This document shows positions 8,956-17,987 of a stretch of DNA of 64,000 nucleotides, piece after piece. A program made the position numbers and the translations under genes. The stretch's first letter is position 1. Each line of letters opens with the position of its first letter. The stretch is from the NCBI RefSeq assembly GCF_900128885.1, contig NZ_FQTU01000004.1, positions 1 to 64,000 of the forward strand, written 5' to 3'. This stretch comes from Alkalibacter saccharofermentans DSM 14828. Lineage in GTDB: Bacteria; Bacillota; Clostridia; Eubacteriales; Alkalibacteraceae. The notes beneath the pieces are model-generated. The model did no database searches and was not told the DNA's origin. It was given only the letters and a program-made list of their open reading frames with translations.

Positions 8956-9698
8956 TCACCCTCTTTCCAATTTCGAAAATTACCCAGAGGATAGTAGGGC
9001 ATCATAGTGCTTTCAATCCACTTGAGAGCTTCTTCAGGTTTCATTCCCCAGTTTGTTGGGCAAGAGGATAAAACTTCTACAATTGAAAACCCAGCGCCTT
9101 TTATCTGTGCTTCAAAAGCTTTCTTTATAGCCACCTTTGCCCTTCTTATGTTGCCGGGGCTATTAGCCGCAACTCGTTCCACAAAAGCCGCGCACTCCAA
9201 AGTAGACAGCATCTCGCTGATTCTGATGGGACTTCCAAAACCTTCAATAGTCCTTCCTTTAGGTGTGGTTGTCGTCTTCTGACCAATCAGCGTAGTAGGA
9301 GCCATCTGCCCTCCTGTCATTCCGTAAATGGCGTTGTTTACAAAAATCGTGGTAATCTTCTCTCCCCTTGCTGCGGCGTGGACTATCTCTGCGGTTCCTA
9401 TTGAAGCAAGATCCCCGTCTCCCTGATAAGTAAACACTACCGAATCAGGATGGACCCTCTTAATACCAGTCGCCACAGCGGGAGCCCTTCCATGGGCCGC
9501 TCCTATCATATCGCAGTTAAAGTAATCGTAAGCAAAAACAGAGCATCCAACTGCCGATACGCCAATCGCATTTTCTATGAGATCCATCTCTTCAAGAACT
9601 TCGCCGACTATTCGGTGTATGATGCCATGAGTGCAACCCGGACAAAATATGGTGTCTCTATCAGTCAACCCTCTAGTTCTACTGTATATCGTCTTCAA
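8952..9698 (-). CDS. 2-oxoacid:ferredoxin oxidoreductase, beta (TPP-binding) subunit
   Basis: A 248-aa TPP-binding subunit. It shows FCPGCTHGIIHR, the TPP/Mg motif region YQGDGDLASIG...N (GDGD at about residue 90, NNAIYGMTGGQ at about 120) and the conserved SCPTNWGM tail. It carries the catalytic thiamine site with the alpha subunit in the cytoplasm. Overlaps by 4 nt with both neighbours show strict translational coupling in the order kinase, delta, alpha, beta, gamma. Confidence 0.9.
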   Translation of the reverse strand: MKTIYSRTRGLTDRDTIFCPGCTHGIIHRIVGEVLEEMDLIENAIGVSAVGCSVFAYDYFNCDMIGAAHGRAPAVATGIKRVHPDSVVFTYQGDGDLASIGTAEIVHAAARGEKITTIFVNNAIYGMTGGQMAPTTLIGQKTTTTPKGRTIEGFGSPIRISEMLSTLECAAFVERVAANSPGNIRRAKVAIKKAFEAQIKGAGFSIVEVLSSCPTNWGMKPEEALKWIESTMMPYYPLGNFRNWKEGD

Positions 9699-10765
9699 TT
9701 GTTTTCAACTCCTTCGATAACGCACTTCAACCATTTTGCTATTTCTACCTGGGTTGGCACCATGCCTCCGGTTCTGCCATAAAAGAAAACAGGTAGTCTG
9801 CCATTATTAGCAATTTTTACATCATCTATCATCTGACCCATGCTCATTTCAATGGCTGCGATTCCCTTGACCCCATCTGGCAGCCCTTCGAAGGCTTTAT
9901 GAGGGAAAGGCCACAGCGATATTGGTCTAATGAGTCCGACTGCTAACCCTTCGTTTTTCAAAATTTCTATAGAACTCCTAACGATCCTAGCCGTCGTGCC
10001 ATAGGCTGCTACTATAAAAACAGGCTTTTCCATATTGTACAGCTCGTATCTGGTTTCATTTTTTTCTATCAGGTCGTACTTTTTCTTTAGTTCCTTATTT
10101 TTGCCTTCCAGCTCCTCAGCATTTAGATAAAGGGTAGTTATTATATTCTTTTTTCTCCTCCCTCTGGTTCCCGTTAGAGCCCAACTTTTGCTTTCAGCCC
10201 TTTTTTCTTTTACCGGAGTCATCAAATCAACAGGCTCCATCATCTGCCCCAGCATGCCATCTGCGGAAATGATAACAGGATTTCTGTACCTGTCTGCGAT
10301 GTCAAAGGCTTTTATCATTATATCAGCCGCCTCCTGTATGCTTTCAGGGGCATATACGATAGTTCTATAATCTCCGTTTCCTCCCCCTTTAGTGTTTTGA
10401 TAATAGTCTGCCTGAGAAGGCTGTATGTTTCCAAGCCCCGGCCCTCCTCTTGATACGTTGACTATTACGCAGGGAAGCTGAGCTGCTGCCAGATAGCTTA
10501 TGCCCTCTTGCATCAACGCGATCCCGGGAGAAGAGGATGATATAAGGACTCTGCTTCCTGCAGCCGCAGCACCATAAACCATATTGATTGCGGCAACTTC
10601 GCTTTCTGCCTGAAGAAAGGTTCCTCCCACTTTATCCAGCCTTCTTGCCATGCATTCCATCAATTCGCTTTGTGGAGTTATGGGATATCCAAAATAATGC
10701 CTGCAACCCCCTATGATTGCAGCAACACCTAGAGCTTCATTTCCCTTCATTAGCTTTTCACTCAT
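9695..10765 (-). CDS. 2-oxoacid:ferredoxin oxidoreductase, alpha subunit (VorB/KorA-like)
   Basis: About 356 aa. The pyrimidine-binding domain is seen in GNEALGVAAIIGGCRHYFGYPITP and QAESEVAAINMVYGAAAAG (each only partly quoted here as signatures). A C-terminal transketolase-like domain (VGLIRPISLWPFP) follows. This architecture is typical of VorB and KorA subunits. The ATG at 10765 is preferred (AAGGAAGG 8 nt upstream); the longer frame starts with a GTG at 10774. It overlaps the ferredoxin subunit by 8 nt. The protein forms the complex with the beta, gamma and delta subunits. Confidence 0.9.
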   Translation of the reverse strand: MSEKLMKGNEALGVAAIIGGCRHYFGYPITPQSELMECMARRLDKVGGTFLQAESEVAAINMVYGAAAAGSRVLISSSSPGIALMQEGISYLAAAQLPCVIVNVSRGGPGLGNIQPSQADYYQNTKGGGNGDYRTIVYAPESIQEAADIMIKAFDIADRYRNPVIISADGMLGQMMEPVDLMTPVKEKRAESKSWALTGTRGRRKKNIITTLYLNAEELEGKNKELKKKYDLIEKNETRYELYNMEKPVFIVAAYGTTARIVRSSIEILKNEGLAVGLIRPISLWPFPHKAFEGLPDGVKGIAAIEMSMGQMIDDVKIANNGRLPVFFYGRTGGMVPTQVEIAKWLKCVIEGVENN

Positions 10766-11006
10766 AACCTCCACCTTCCTTGCCTTCTAAAAGTTGAATC
10801 GTTATGGCTGCATCTGGACATACGACTGAACAGTTGCCGCATCCGAGGCACCTTTCCATCTTAATCACCGAGGAGGGATGATATCCTTTTTTGTTAAGCT
10901 TCTCTGTGTCTATTTTCAAAATGCTTGCCGGACAAAATCTTAAGCACAACCCACATCCCTTGCACCTTTCCTGATCAATAATGACATTGAATCTTTTTGC
11001 GCTCAT
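10758..11006 (-). CDS. 2-oxoacid:ferredoxin oxidoreductase, delta (2[4Fe-4S] ferredoxin) subunit
   Basis: An 82-aa protein with two complete CxxCxxCxxxCP motifs: CKGCGLCLRFCP (about residue 15) and CLGCGNCSVVCP (about 53). It is the electron-relay subunit passing electrons from the TPP site to external ferredoxin. It sits between the kinase and the alpha subunit. SD GGGGG lies 5-6 nt before ATG. Confidence 0.92.
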   Translation of the reverse strand: MSAKRFNVIIDQERCKGCGLCLRFCPASILKIDTEKLNKKGYHPSSVIKMERCLGCGNCSVVCPDAAITIQLLEGKEGGGYE

Positions 11007-11021
11007 ATCTACCCCCGACCT

Positions 11022-12107
11022 TTAATCAATTATAGAATCATCACAGTAAATTTTTGCTTCTACAGCTCCTTGCAAAACCTCAAGCACACCTTTTGCCAGT
11101 GCTTCCATTTCCATTTCTCCTGGATAAACCTTCACCGGAGCTATCCAGTCTACCCTGCAAGATACCATCTTTATAAAATCATCGTCACCAGCCAGTCCAC
11201 CTGTCATTGCGATGCAGTCCACATTACCTTCAAGAACCGTTGATAGCGCCCCCACAAATTTCGATACCTGATAAGCCATGGCGTCGTATAAGAGCTTTGC
11301 CGCCTTATCCCCTAGATTAACTTTCCCCTTGACGCTTATCATGTCACTTGTCCCTAAATAGGCATATACTCCGCCTTTTCCGGTAAGCTTTTTTTGCATC
11401 TCTTCCAAGGTGAATTTGCCGGAATAACACATCTTGACGAGATCTCCAGCCGGCAAAGTTCCAGCCCTTTCCGGCATTATCGGCCCTTCCGAATCATAGC
11501 AGTCGTTGACATCTACCACCTGACCGCAAATATGGGCTCCTATTGAAATCCCGCTGCCCAAATGAACTACGATAATTCTAGCTTCTTGATAGCTCTTGCC
11601 TAGTTCATTGGCTGCAGCCTTAGCGCACTCTTTTTGGTTCAAGGCATGAAACCTGCTTTTTCTTTTTATTTCAGGCAAGCCCGTTATCCTGGCAAGCTCA
11701 CCTAATTCATCGACTACCGGTGGATCCACCACAAAAGCCGGAATACCAGCCTTAGCGGCAATCTCGCTGGCAATAACAGCACCTAGGTTTGAAGCATGAT
11801 GGCCGCCCACGCCCCTTATACAGTCTTCTATCATGCGTTGGTTGACAATGTAAGTTCCGCTTTTAATAGGCCTCAAAGTGCCTCCTCTTCCCGCTACTGC
11901 CGCCAATTCATTGATTGGCACTTTCCACTTGTCTAACATATTGATCACTGCATCTTTTCTTAATGGACACTGTTCCATAACGCTTTTGTAGACGTTCAAC
12001 TCTTCCTTAGGATGATTTATTTTTTCTCTGAAAAGCTCTATTCCCTCTTCATACAACGCCAATCTTGTGGATGTGGATCCCGGGTTAATAACCAATATCT
12101 TGTACAT
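11022..12107 (-). CDS. buk: Butyrate kinase (branched-chain acyl kinase possible)
   Basis: 361 aa, the usual length. The acetokinase-family signature LVINPGSTSTRLALY stands at the N terminus, with VVHLGSGISIGAH near residue 200 and IAMTGGLAG near 295. The ATG at 12107 has GGAGG 6 nt upstream; an ORF reaching 12182 lacks support. The enzyme converts acyl-phosphate plus ADP to acid plus ATP. It heads an operon with a four-subunit 2-oxoacid:ferredoxin oxidoreductase 15 nt downstream. This layout indicates oxidative fermentation of amino-acid-derived 2-oxoacids, with isobutyrate, isovalerate or butyrate as products. The expected phosphotransbutyrylase is not in the window. Confidence 0.9.
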   Translation of the reverse strand: MYKILVINPGSTSTRLALYEEGIELFREKINHPKEELNVYKSVMEQCPLRKDAVINMLDKWKVPINELAAVAGRGGTLRPIKSGTYIVNQRMIEDCIRGVGGHHASNLGAVIASEIAAKAGIPAFVVDPPVVDELGELARITGLPEIKRKSRFHALNQKECAKAAANELGKSYQEARIIVVHLGSGISIGAHICGQVVDVNDCYDSEGPIMPERAGTLPAGDLVKMCYSGKFTLEEMQKKLTGKGGVYAYLGTSDMISVKGKVNLGDKAAKLLYDAMAYQVSKFVGALSTVLEGNVDCIAMTGGLAGDDDFIKMVSCRVDWIAPVKVYPGEMEMEALAKGVLEVLQGAVEAKIYCDDSIID

Positions 12108-12223
12108 AAAATTCCTCCAAGGCAATTTATTTGTATACAAGCCTCTTATATTTGATACCCCTGATTGAAAATACATACTCATTGCAAGGTTAAAAACAAA
12201 GAAGCGGTTCTTTTTGTTTTAAG

Positions 12224-12252
12224 TTGACAAGTCTATCTTTTTGATTTATCAT
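12224..12252 (+). promoter_or_regulatory. Promoter of the arsR-permease operon
   Basis: TTGACA, a 17-bp spacer, TATCAT, 53 nt before the arsR start. It is followed immediately by the putative ArsR operator. Confidence 0.75.
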
Positions 12253-12280
12253 GTACATATGCATATATGTGTATATGTGC
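12253..12280 (+). promoter_or_regulatory. Putative ArsR operator
   Basis: A 28-bp imperfect palindrome (GTACATATGC ... GTATATGTGC) covers the transcription start region just 3' of the -10 element. Such AT-rich ATAT/TGTGC inverted repeats at the start site are typical of ArsR/SmtB sites, so autorepression is likely. Confidence 0.6.
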
Positions 12281-12304
12281 ATGATGTGAATGTGAGGTGT
12301 TCAT

Positions 12305-12652
12305 ATGAACGCAATGACTAATATTTTCAAGATCTTATCTGATGAAACCCGTTTGAGAATTTTGCTGCTTCTAAATTCAAAAACCCTATGCGTATGTCAG
12401 CTTCAGGCGATAATGGATGAGACACAACCAAAAATATCCAAAAACCTTGGTAGATTGAGGGACTTAGGACTGGTAACGGTCACGAAACAAGAAAAGCTTT
12501 CCTTCTACTCCTTGGATACGTCAAATATCGGTTTAACCGATATCCTTAATATAACTTTTGACAACTTAAAGTCTGATGAAACCATAATGAACGACATAGA
12601 AAGGTTAAACGATGTGGACAGATACATCCAGGTCAAGGACTTTGCAAATTAA
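12305..12652 (+). CDS. ArsR-family metalloregulator
   Basis: 115 aa with a winged helix (about residues 10-85: LSDETRLRILLLL, then DETQPKISKNLGRLRDLGLV). The LCVCQL pair of cysteines at about residues 31-33 is the As(III)/Sb(III) site of classical ArsR, so arsenite-type derepression is expected. SD GAGG is 6 nt upstream. It is the first gene of an operon with a permease and a redox protein and probably represses it from the operator at 12253-12280. Confidence 0.88.
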   Translation: MNAMTNIFKILSDETRLRILLLLNSKTLCVCQLQAIMDETQPKISKNLGRLRDLGLVTVTKQEKLSFYSLDTSNIGLTDILNITFDNLKSDETIMNDIERLNDVDRYIQVKDFAN

Positions 12653-12688
12653 TTCAAAAACATAAAATACAAAGGCAGGTAGAGAAAA

Positions 12689-13696
12689 ATGCTTGAATTT
12701 TTAAACGACGCATGGAGCTTGCTCACAAGCATGCTTAAGTTTGAATGGCTTTACAATTTAACAGAATCACTGGTAGAAAACGTATTTAATTTGTCTATGG
12801 AGACGAAGCTTGGTTCAGCGATACATTTTTTTATTTACGATGTAATCAAAATTCTTATGCTCCTTAGTATAATGATATTTATAATATCATATGTGAGAAG
12901 CTACTTCCCTCCGGAACGGACTAAGAAAATGCTTGAAAAAGTCGGTGGCATAAAGGGAAACATCATGGCATCGCTCCTTGGCACCGTCACACCCTTTTGT
13001 TCATGCTCATCTGTGCCTATTTTCATAGGTTTTGTAGAGAGCGGCGTACGACTGGGTGCCACCTTCTCGTTTCTTATTACCTCTCCTCTGATCAATCAAG
13101 GGGCAATAGTGGTTCTGTTGGCGGCATTTGGCTGGAGAGTCGTGGCTTTGTATATACTGATGGGTGTTTTAATAGGAATTATCGGGGGTACCCTGATAGG
13201 CAAGCTTAACCTTGAAAACGAAGTCGAAGGCTATGTCTATGAGATATCTTCAAAGGAAGTTGAAATACAACAAATGACCAAAAGAGACAGGGTTGAATAT
13301 GCTGTTGAAGAAGTTAAGAGCATAGTTAGCCATGTCTGGATTTATCTGATGATCGGAATTGGTCTTGGTGCTGCAATACACGGTTGGGCTCCGGAAGAGA
13401 TATTGACAAGATACGCAGGTCCTGACAACCCCTTTGCCGTTCTTGTAGGTGTTGCCATTGGGATTCCACTTTATGCCGATGTCATCGGAACTATACCAAT
13501 CGCTGAAGCCCTAATAGCCAAGGGTATGGGAATGGGCACCGCGCTTTCTTTTATGATGTCGGTTGCCGCCATGTCCGTGCCTGCCATGATACTTCTTAGA
13601 AAAGTAATAAAGCCGAAGCTCTTGGCAGTATTTATCATCATAACAGGCTCAGGAATAATTCTTGTAGGATATTTTTTCAATTTAATACTTCATTAA
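12689..13696 (+). CDS. ArsP/DUF318-type permease (organoarsenical or metal efflux)
   Basis: A 335-aa membrane protein with about eight helices in two halves. The first half carries TPFCSCSSVPIFIGF, the cysteine-containing signature of the ArsP/DUF318 (PF03773) permeases. The second half has the related IGIPLYADVIGTIPIAEAL. ArsP exports trivalent organoarsenicals, while some relatives move other metals. Linkage to an arsenite-type ArsR makes an arsenical substrate likely. It lies 36 nt after arsR. Confidence 0.82.
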   Translation: MLEFLNDAWSLLTSMLKFEWLYNLTESLVENVFNLSMETKLGSAIHFFIYDVIKILMLLSIMIFIISYVRSYFPPERTKKMLEKVGGIKGNIMASLLGTVTPFCSCSSVPIFIGFVESGVRLGATFSFLITSPLINQGAIVVLLAAFGWRVVALYILMGVLIGIIGGTLIGKLNLENEVEGYVYEISSKEVEIQQMTKRDRVEYAVEEVKSIVSHVWIYLMIGIGLGAAIHGWAPEEILTRYAGPDNPFAVLVGVAIGIPLYADVIGTIPIAEALIAKGMGMGTALSFMMSVAAMSVPAMILLRKVIKPKLLAVFIIITGSGIILVGYFFNLILH

Positions 13697-13731
13697 AACT
13701 AATATCTATAAAAATTTAGGAGGGATATGAA

Positions 13732-13959
13732 ATGGAAATCAAAGTTTTAGGAACAGGATGTAAAAAGTGCAAAACACTCGAGGAAAATGTAAAAAAAGCA
13801 CTTGAAGCCGCCAACATAGAAGCCAGCATTGAAAAAGTGGAGGATTTAAAAGACATCATGGAATACGGTGTCATGAACACTCCTGCACTTGTAATAAATG
13901 GCGAGGTTAAGAGCACGGGCAAGGTATTAAAGCCTGCAGAAATCCAAAAACTATTTTAA
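13732..13959 (+). CDS. Small thioredoxin-like redox protein
   Basis: 75 aa with a glutaredoxin/thioredoxin fold of the MTH895 type: VLGTGCKKCKTLEENV holds the CxxC redox pair (residues 11 and 14), and NTPALVINGEV holds the cis-Pro loop. These proteins often follow DUF318 permeases and may reduce the metal(loid) or the permease cysteines. SD AGGAGG is upstream. It ends the operon at the terminator at 13963. Confidence 0.88.
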   Translation: MEIKVLGTGCKKCKTLEENVKKALEAANIEASIEKVEDLKDIMEYGVMNTPALVINGEVKSTGKVLKPAEIQKLF

Positions 13960-13962
13960 GAA

Positions 13963-14012
13963 ACCCCCAATCCACCCTTTAGTTAGAATAGAGGTTAGGA
14001 TTGGGGGTCTTT
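13963..14012 (+). terminator. Terminator of the ars-type operon
   Basis: An 11-bp stem (ACCCCCAATCC / GGATTGGGGGT, arms 13963-13973 and 13998-14008) is followed by CTTTTATT. It probably also limits transcription from the convergent ABC operon. Confidence 0.85.
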
Positions 14013-14014
14013 TA

Positions 14015-14770
14015 TTACAAGCAAGAATCTATCAATATTTTTGTGTACTCATTCTTCGGGTTTGATATTATTTCGTCCGGCCTACCTTCTTCCACGATCT
14101 GGCCTTGATGCATGATAATCATCCTGTCGCAGATTTCCTGTACCACCGCTATATCATGACTGATGAACAGGTACGCAGTATTGTTCTCTTTTTTTAGTTT
14201 TCCAATCAGCTTGATTATTTGAGCCTGTATCGTAACATCCAGGGCGCTGGTTGCTTCGTCGCAGATCAGAAGGCTTGGATTTACCGCTATCGCCCTTGCA
14301 AAAGACGCTCGCTGGCATTCTCCTCCGCTGACTTGATGAGGATACCTTTCTGCGTACTCTTTCGCAAGCCCGCAGATTTCCAAGTATTCACCAGCTCTAT
14401 CACGAGCCTCTTTTTTACCGATCCCACGATTTATCATACCCTCCATAATGCTGTTTCCAAGCCTTTGTCTCGGGTTAAATGAGGTTACAGGTACTTGGAA
14501 AACCATCTGCACCGTTTCGCAAATCATCTTATGTGAGTTTTTACCTCCTTCAAGTATTTTATTGCCTTTAATATAAATTTCTCCTCTGTCTGCAGACTCA
14601 GATGCTGTTATGAGTTTTGCAAGAGTGCTTTTGCCGCAGCCGCTTTCACCTACAAGTCCAAGACACTCTCCGGGAAAAATCTTAAACTCCACGCCCTTGA
14701 CTGCTTGCACAGTGCTGTTTTTTCTGCGATAGCTTTTATGGATATTCTTAAGTTCCAGTACAGGTATCAT
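14015..14770 (-). CDS. Peptide/nickel ABC importer ATPase (DppF/NikE-like)
   Basis: 251 aa. Walker A GESGCGKSTLAK (about residue 40), signature SGGECQRASFARAI (about 150), Walker B LLICDEATSALD (about 172) and His-loop FISHD are present. It is the second ATPase of a five-gene importer and the last gene. The N-terminal YRRKNSTVQAVKGVEF matches the DppF type. The start is 3 nt after the previous stop. Confidence 0.88.
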   Translation of the reverse strand: MIPVLELKNIHKSYRRKNSTVQAVKGVEFKIFPGECLGLVGESGCGKSTLAKLITASESADRGEIYIKGNKILEGGKNSHKMICETVQMVFQVPVTSFNPRQRLGNSIMEGMINRGIGKKEARDRAGEYLEICGLAKEYAERYPHQVSGGECQRASFARAIAVNPSLLICDEATSALDVTIQAQIIKLIGKLKKENNTAYLFISHDIAVVQEICDRMIIMHQGQIVEEGRPDEIISNPKNEYTKILIDSCL

Positions 14771-14773
14771 TCC

Positions 14774-15559
14774 TTACCCTTTCCTGATTCTTGGTACGGA
14801 CTGAATCAATTTTTGTGTGTAGTCTTCTTTGGGATTATTTATAACAGCGCCAGCATCACCATATTCCACAAGTCGTCCCTGGTGCATCACGGCTATTTTA
14901 TCGGCAATCTTAGACACGAGTCCTATATTGTGGGTGATAATAACCATGGATATTCCATATTCTTCCCTTAAACTGGTTATTTCCTCAACGACCTTGGCTT
15001 GTGATATCACGTCTAGTGCCGAGGTGGGCTCATCGGCAATTAGCAGCTCCGGTTTAAACATCATCGCCATGGCAATCCCCACTCTTTGATTCATTCCGCC
15101 GGAAAGTTCAAAAGGATAGCTTTTTAAGATCCGGTTACCATCATGCAAATTCATTTTCTTAAACATCACAAGTGCTTGTTCTCTGGCATCTTTACGATTC
15201 CTTTGCCCATGCTCCTGCAAAGCCTCAAATAATTGATCGCCAATTGTTCGAAGAGGGCACAGCGCACTTTCGCAGTTTTGGAATATCATCCCCATATGGG
15301 GTCCTCTTAACCGTCTTAAAGACTCCTTGGACATATCCAATAGAGTGTTTCCTTTAAAGATGATGCTTCCTTTGGTTACGCTGCCTTCGCTTCCCAAAAG
15401 ACCCATGGCTGCCTTCGCCAGAGTGCTTTTTCCGCTGCCTGATTCTCCAACGATTCCCAGTACTTCTCCTTTGTCAAGTTTTAGATTCATATCAAAAACC
15501 ACAGGTTCCCCGTTATAGCTCACTTCGACTTGACGCATTTCAAATAATGGCTTGGTCAT
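14774..15559 (-). CDS. Peptide/nickel ABC importer ATPase (DppD/NikD-like)
   Basis: 261 aa. Walker A GESGSGKSTLAK, signature LSGGMNQRVGIAMAM, Walker B LLIADEPTSALD. The LRGPHMGMIFQ segment is typical of DppD/OppD-type ATPases. Its ATG overlaps the binding-protein stop by 4 nt. It pairs with the following ATPase under the two permeases. Confidence 0.88.
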   Translation of the reverse strand: MTKPLFEMRQVEVSYNGEPVVFDMNLKLDKGEVLGIVGESGSGKSTLAKAAMGLLGSEGSVTKGSIIFKGNTLLDMSKESLRRLRGPHMGMIFQNCESALCPLRTIGDQLFEALQEHGQRNRKDAREQALVMFKKMNLHDGNRILKSYPFELSGGMNQRVGIAMAMMFKPELLIADEPTSALDVISQAKVVEEITSLREEYGISMVIITHNIGLVSKIADKIAVMHQGRLVEYGDAGAVINNPKEDYTQKLIQSVPRIRKG

Positions 15560-17106
15560 TTATATATATCCAGTTTTGAAGTGATTTCATAATAGTCCGA
15601 TGGATGTGCAATAAAACCGGCAACCCCCTCTCTCATTACAAAGGACATCTTTAAATGTGACGCGTAGATATATGCACGGTCATCCAGTACTTGCTGTGCA
15701 ATTTTAACTGCAAGCTCGCTTCTTTTCTCAGTATCGAACTCGTCTCTCAACTGCTCTACCAGTTTTTCTACATTGTCATTATGATAATGCCCCCTGTTGT
15801 AATCCGAGTCGTCTACAACGTGGGTGGTGAAGTAGTACTGCGGATCGCCGGTTGGAGCAGAGACGAAGGCGCTTGCATATACATCGTATTCTCCAGATTG
15901 GAGAAAGTCCCTAAAGTTATCCGTAGCATTTACCAACACCTCGATTCCCGCCTCTTTATACGTTGCCTGAACTGATTCTGCCAATAGCGGAAGCTCTTGC
16001 CTTGAGGTGTATGTAAGCCACCTTATTGTCAATCTCTTCCCATCTTTTTCACGTATCCCGTCTCCATTAGAATCTATCCAGCCTGCATTTTCAAGAATCT
16101 CCCCGGCTTTTTCAACGTCGTACTCATCAGCCTTTAACGCATCTCCGCCGAAGGTGAAGTTTGCCGGATATGGCCCGATTGCAGGAGATCCGTTTCCTTG
16201 AAGGAGAACGCTTGTAAAACCTTCCTTATCCATGCTCAAAGCCATGGCCTCTCTCACTGCGTCATCTTGGATCAATTCAGACCGAAAGTTTAAAGCTGCC
16301 TGATACAGTCTGGAGGTATTGGTAGAACTGATCGTATAATCCGGGTCATCTTGAAACAATTGAAGGCTTACATAGGGAAGCCCTTGTGCTGCGTCGATAT
16401 CGCCGCTTTGAAGCGCCATTGTCAATGTATCTCCATCTGTGATGCTTTTTACATTTATATTATTAACAATTACTTCTCCATCCCAATAATTATCATTGGA
16501 TGTCAAATTGATTTCTGTATCGGTGACTCTAGTGGCAATATATGGGCCTGTCCCCACGACATTTTTATCTTCAGTAACTCCAGCTTCCATATCAATTATC
16601 GCGCCATATGGGTCACATAGGTAGTTTACGAATCCGGGTACCTTGATATTAGAAGTTATCGTGATGCTTTGTCCATCTGCTTCTATGGATTTGATTTGAA
16701 GATCTGAAGGCGCTCTATCGTGAACTGCTATTAAATTTTCCAGACAGTCCTTAACAGCCTCTCCTGTCATCTTGTTTCCATTAGAAAATGTCACGTCCTC
16801 CCTTAAGTTTATTCTAACCGTATACTCGTCAATCTGTTCATAATCGGTTGCCAACCAAGGTTCTAATTCCATGGATTCGTTAAACTTAAACAGGGTTTCA
16901 CCTACCCCGTATCTGATTGTTGACCACCCGCTGTATCCTTCATGTGGATTTAAACCTGTATTTCCCATAGCCACTCCATAGGCCATCGTTCCGTAATTAA
17001 AGGTTTTTTCCTGTGACGTCGAGCCCGTATTTTCGCAACCGGACAACATCGTCAAAACCAATATGGAGGTAATAAACAAACTGAAAATCCTATATCTTTT
17101 ATTCAT
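15556..17106 (-). CDS. ABC importer substrate-binding lipoprotein (SBP_bac_5 family)
   Basis: 516 aa. The lipobox LTMLSGCENTG predicts anchoring on the outer membrane face. Family 5 features include LNPHEGYSGWSTIRYGVGETLFKF, here noted by position near residue 52, and WLATDYEQIDEYTVRINLREDV with the NGNKMTGEAVKDCLENL segment. This family binds oligopeptides, nickel complexes or other metallophores. The NEDG-rich C-terminal half gives no clear ligand signature. It is the third gene, after the two permeases. SD AAGGAG is 7 nt upstream. Confidence 0.88.
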   Translation of the reverse strand: MNKRYRIFSLFITSILVLTMLSGCENTGSTSQEKTFNYGTMAYGVAMGNTGLNPHEGYSGWSTIRYGVGETLFKFNESMELEPWLATDYEQIDEYTVRINLREDVTFSNGNKMTGEAVKDCLENLIAVHDRAPSDLQIKSIEADGQSITITSNIKVPGFVNYLCDPYGAIIDMEAGVTEDKNVVGTGPYIATRVTDTEINLTSNDNYWDGEVIVNNINVKSITDGDTLTMALQSGDIDAAQGLPYVSLQLFQDDPDYTISSTNTSRLYQAALNFRSELIQDDAVREAMALSMDKEGFTSVLLQGNGSPAIGPYPANFTFGGDALKADEYDVEKAGEILENAGWIDSNGDGIREKDGKRLTIRWLTYTSRQELPLLAESVQATYKEAGIEVLVNATDNFRDFLQSGEYDVYASAFVSAPTGDPQYYFTTHVVDDSDYNRGHYHNDNVEKLVEQLRDEFDTEKRSELAVKIAQQVLDDRAYIYASHLKMSFVMREGVAGFIAHPSDYYEITSKLDIYK

Positions 17107-17117
17107 GTCAAGACTCC

Positions 17118-17987
17118 TTATATTTTAGTTTTTGGATCAAATACATCTCTAAGGGTATCTCCCAGCAAGTTAAACAACATTACAGTTATAAATATGGCAA
17201 ATCCGGGTGCTAAAACCGTCCACGGGGATGTTTGCAGCATGCTCCTTCCGTTTGACATCATCGAACCCCACTCTGGAATTGGGGGCATTGCCCCTAGTCC
17301 AAGAAAGGATAAGCCTGCCAGCTCCATAATTATCGTTCCGATATCAAGGGATGCTGTTACCAGTATCGTTCCTGAAATGTTAGGCAAAATATGCTTTATT
17401 ATTATCTTCATCGAATTCGATCCGCTTAACCTTGCTGCAGATATAAAAGGCATGCTCATTACCGATAGAACCTGCCCTCTTGCCAGTCTTGCGTACTTTG
17501 GCCAAGAAATGCATGCCAGAGCAATTACAGCGTTCATGATGCCGCCTCCCAACACGGATGCAACCGCTATGGCAAAAACCATGCCGGGAAAAGCAAGAAA
17601 CACATCGGAAATACGCATAATAAACGAATCGAATTTACCGCCTTTGTACCCACAAGCAACGCCTACAATCGTACCTACAGAAGTTATTATGCCTACAAGC
17701 AACAGGGAAGTAAGTATAGTGGTCTGCCCCCCAACCAATATCCTAGAGAACATGTCCCTGCCGAAACGGTCTGTACCAAGCAAATGGGCATTGCTTGGTC
17801 CTTGAAGCGCTTCAGATAAGTTCTGTTCATAGGGATCGTATGGAACTAATTGAGGTGAAAAAAATGTAACCAAAAGCAGAATCCCCGTTAAGGCGCACAA
17901 CAAATAAAGCTTAAAGCAAGCTGCCTTCCCTTTTTTGATATTTAAATATCCTTTTGATGAAACTTCCATCGCATTTGTGTTTTTCAT
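17118..17987 (-). CDS. ABC importer permease (DppC/NikC-like)
   Basis: 289 aa, six helices with an extended N-terminal cytoplasmic segment. It has the PYDPYEQNLSEALQGPS and HLLGTDRFGRDMFSRI motifs of the DppC/OppC family and the EAA loop around LSGSNSMKIIIKHILPNI. It forms the membrane channel with the DppB-like partner. Start and preceding stop are adjacent; SD GGAGG lies inside the upstream gene. Confidence 0.9.
   Translation of the reverse strand: MKNTNAMEVSSKGYLNIKKGKAACFKLYLLCALTGILLLVTFFSPQLVPYDPYEQNLSEALQGPSNAHLLGTDRFGRDMFSRILVGGQTTILTSLLLVGIITSVGTIVGVACGYKGGKFDSFIMRISDVFLAFPGMVFAIAVASVLGGGIMNAVIALACISWPKYARLARGQVLSVMSMPFISAARLSGSNSMKIIIKHILPNISGTILVTASLDIGTIIMELAGLSFLGLGAMPPIPEWGSMMSNGRSMLQTSPWTVLAPGFAIFITVMLFNLLGDTLRDVFDPKTKI

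Noticed and set aside
11022..12182. Longer butyrate kinase start at 12182
   Set aside because: The extra 25 residues lack family similarity, and GGAGG precedes the internal ATG at 12107.
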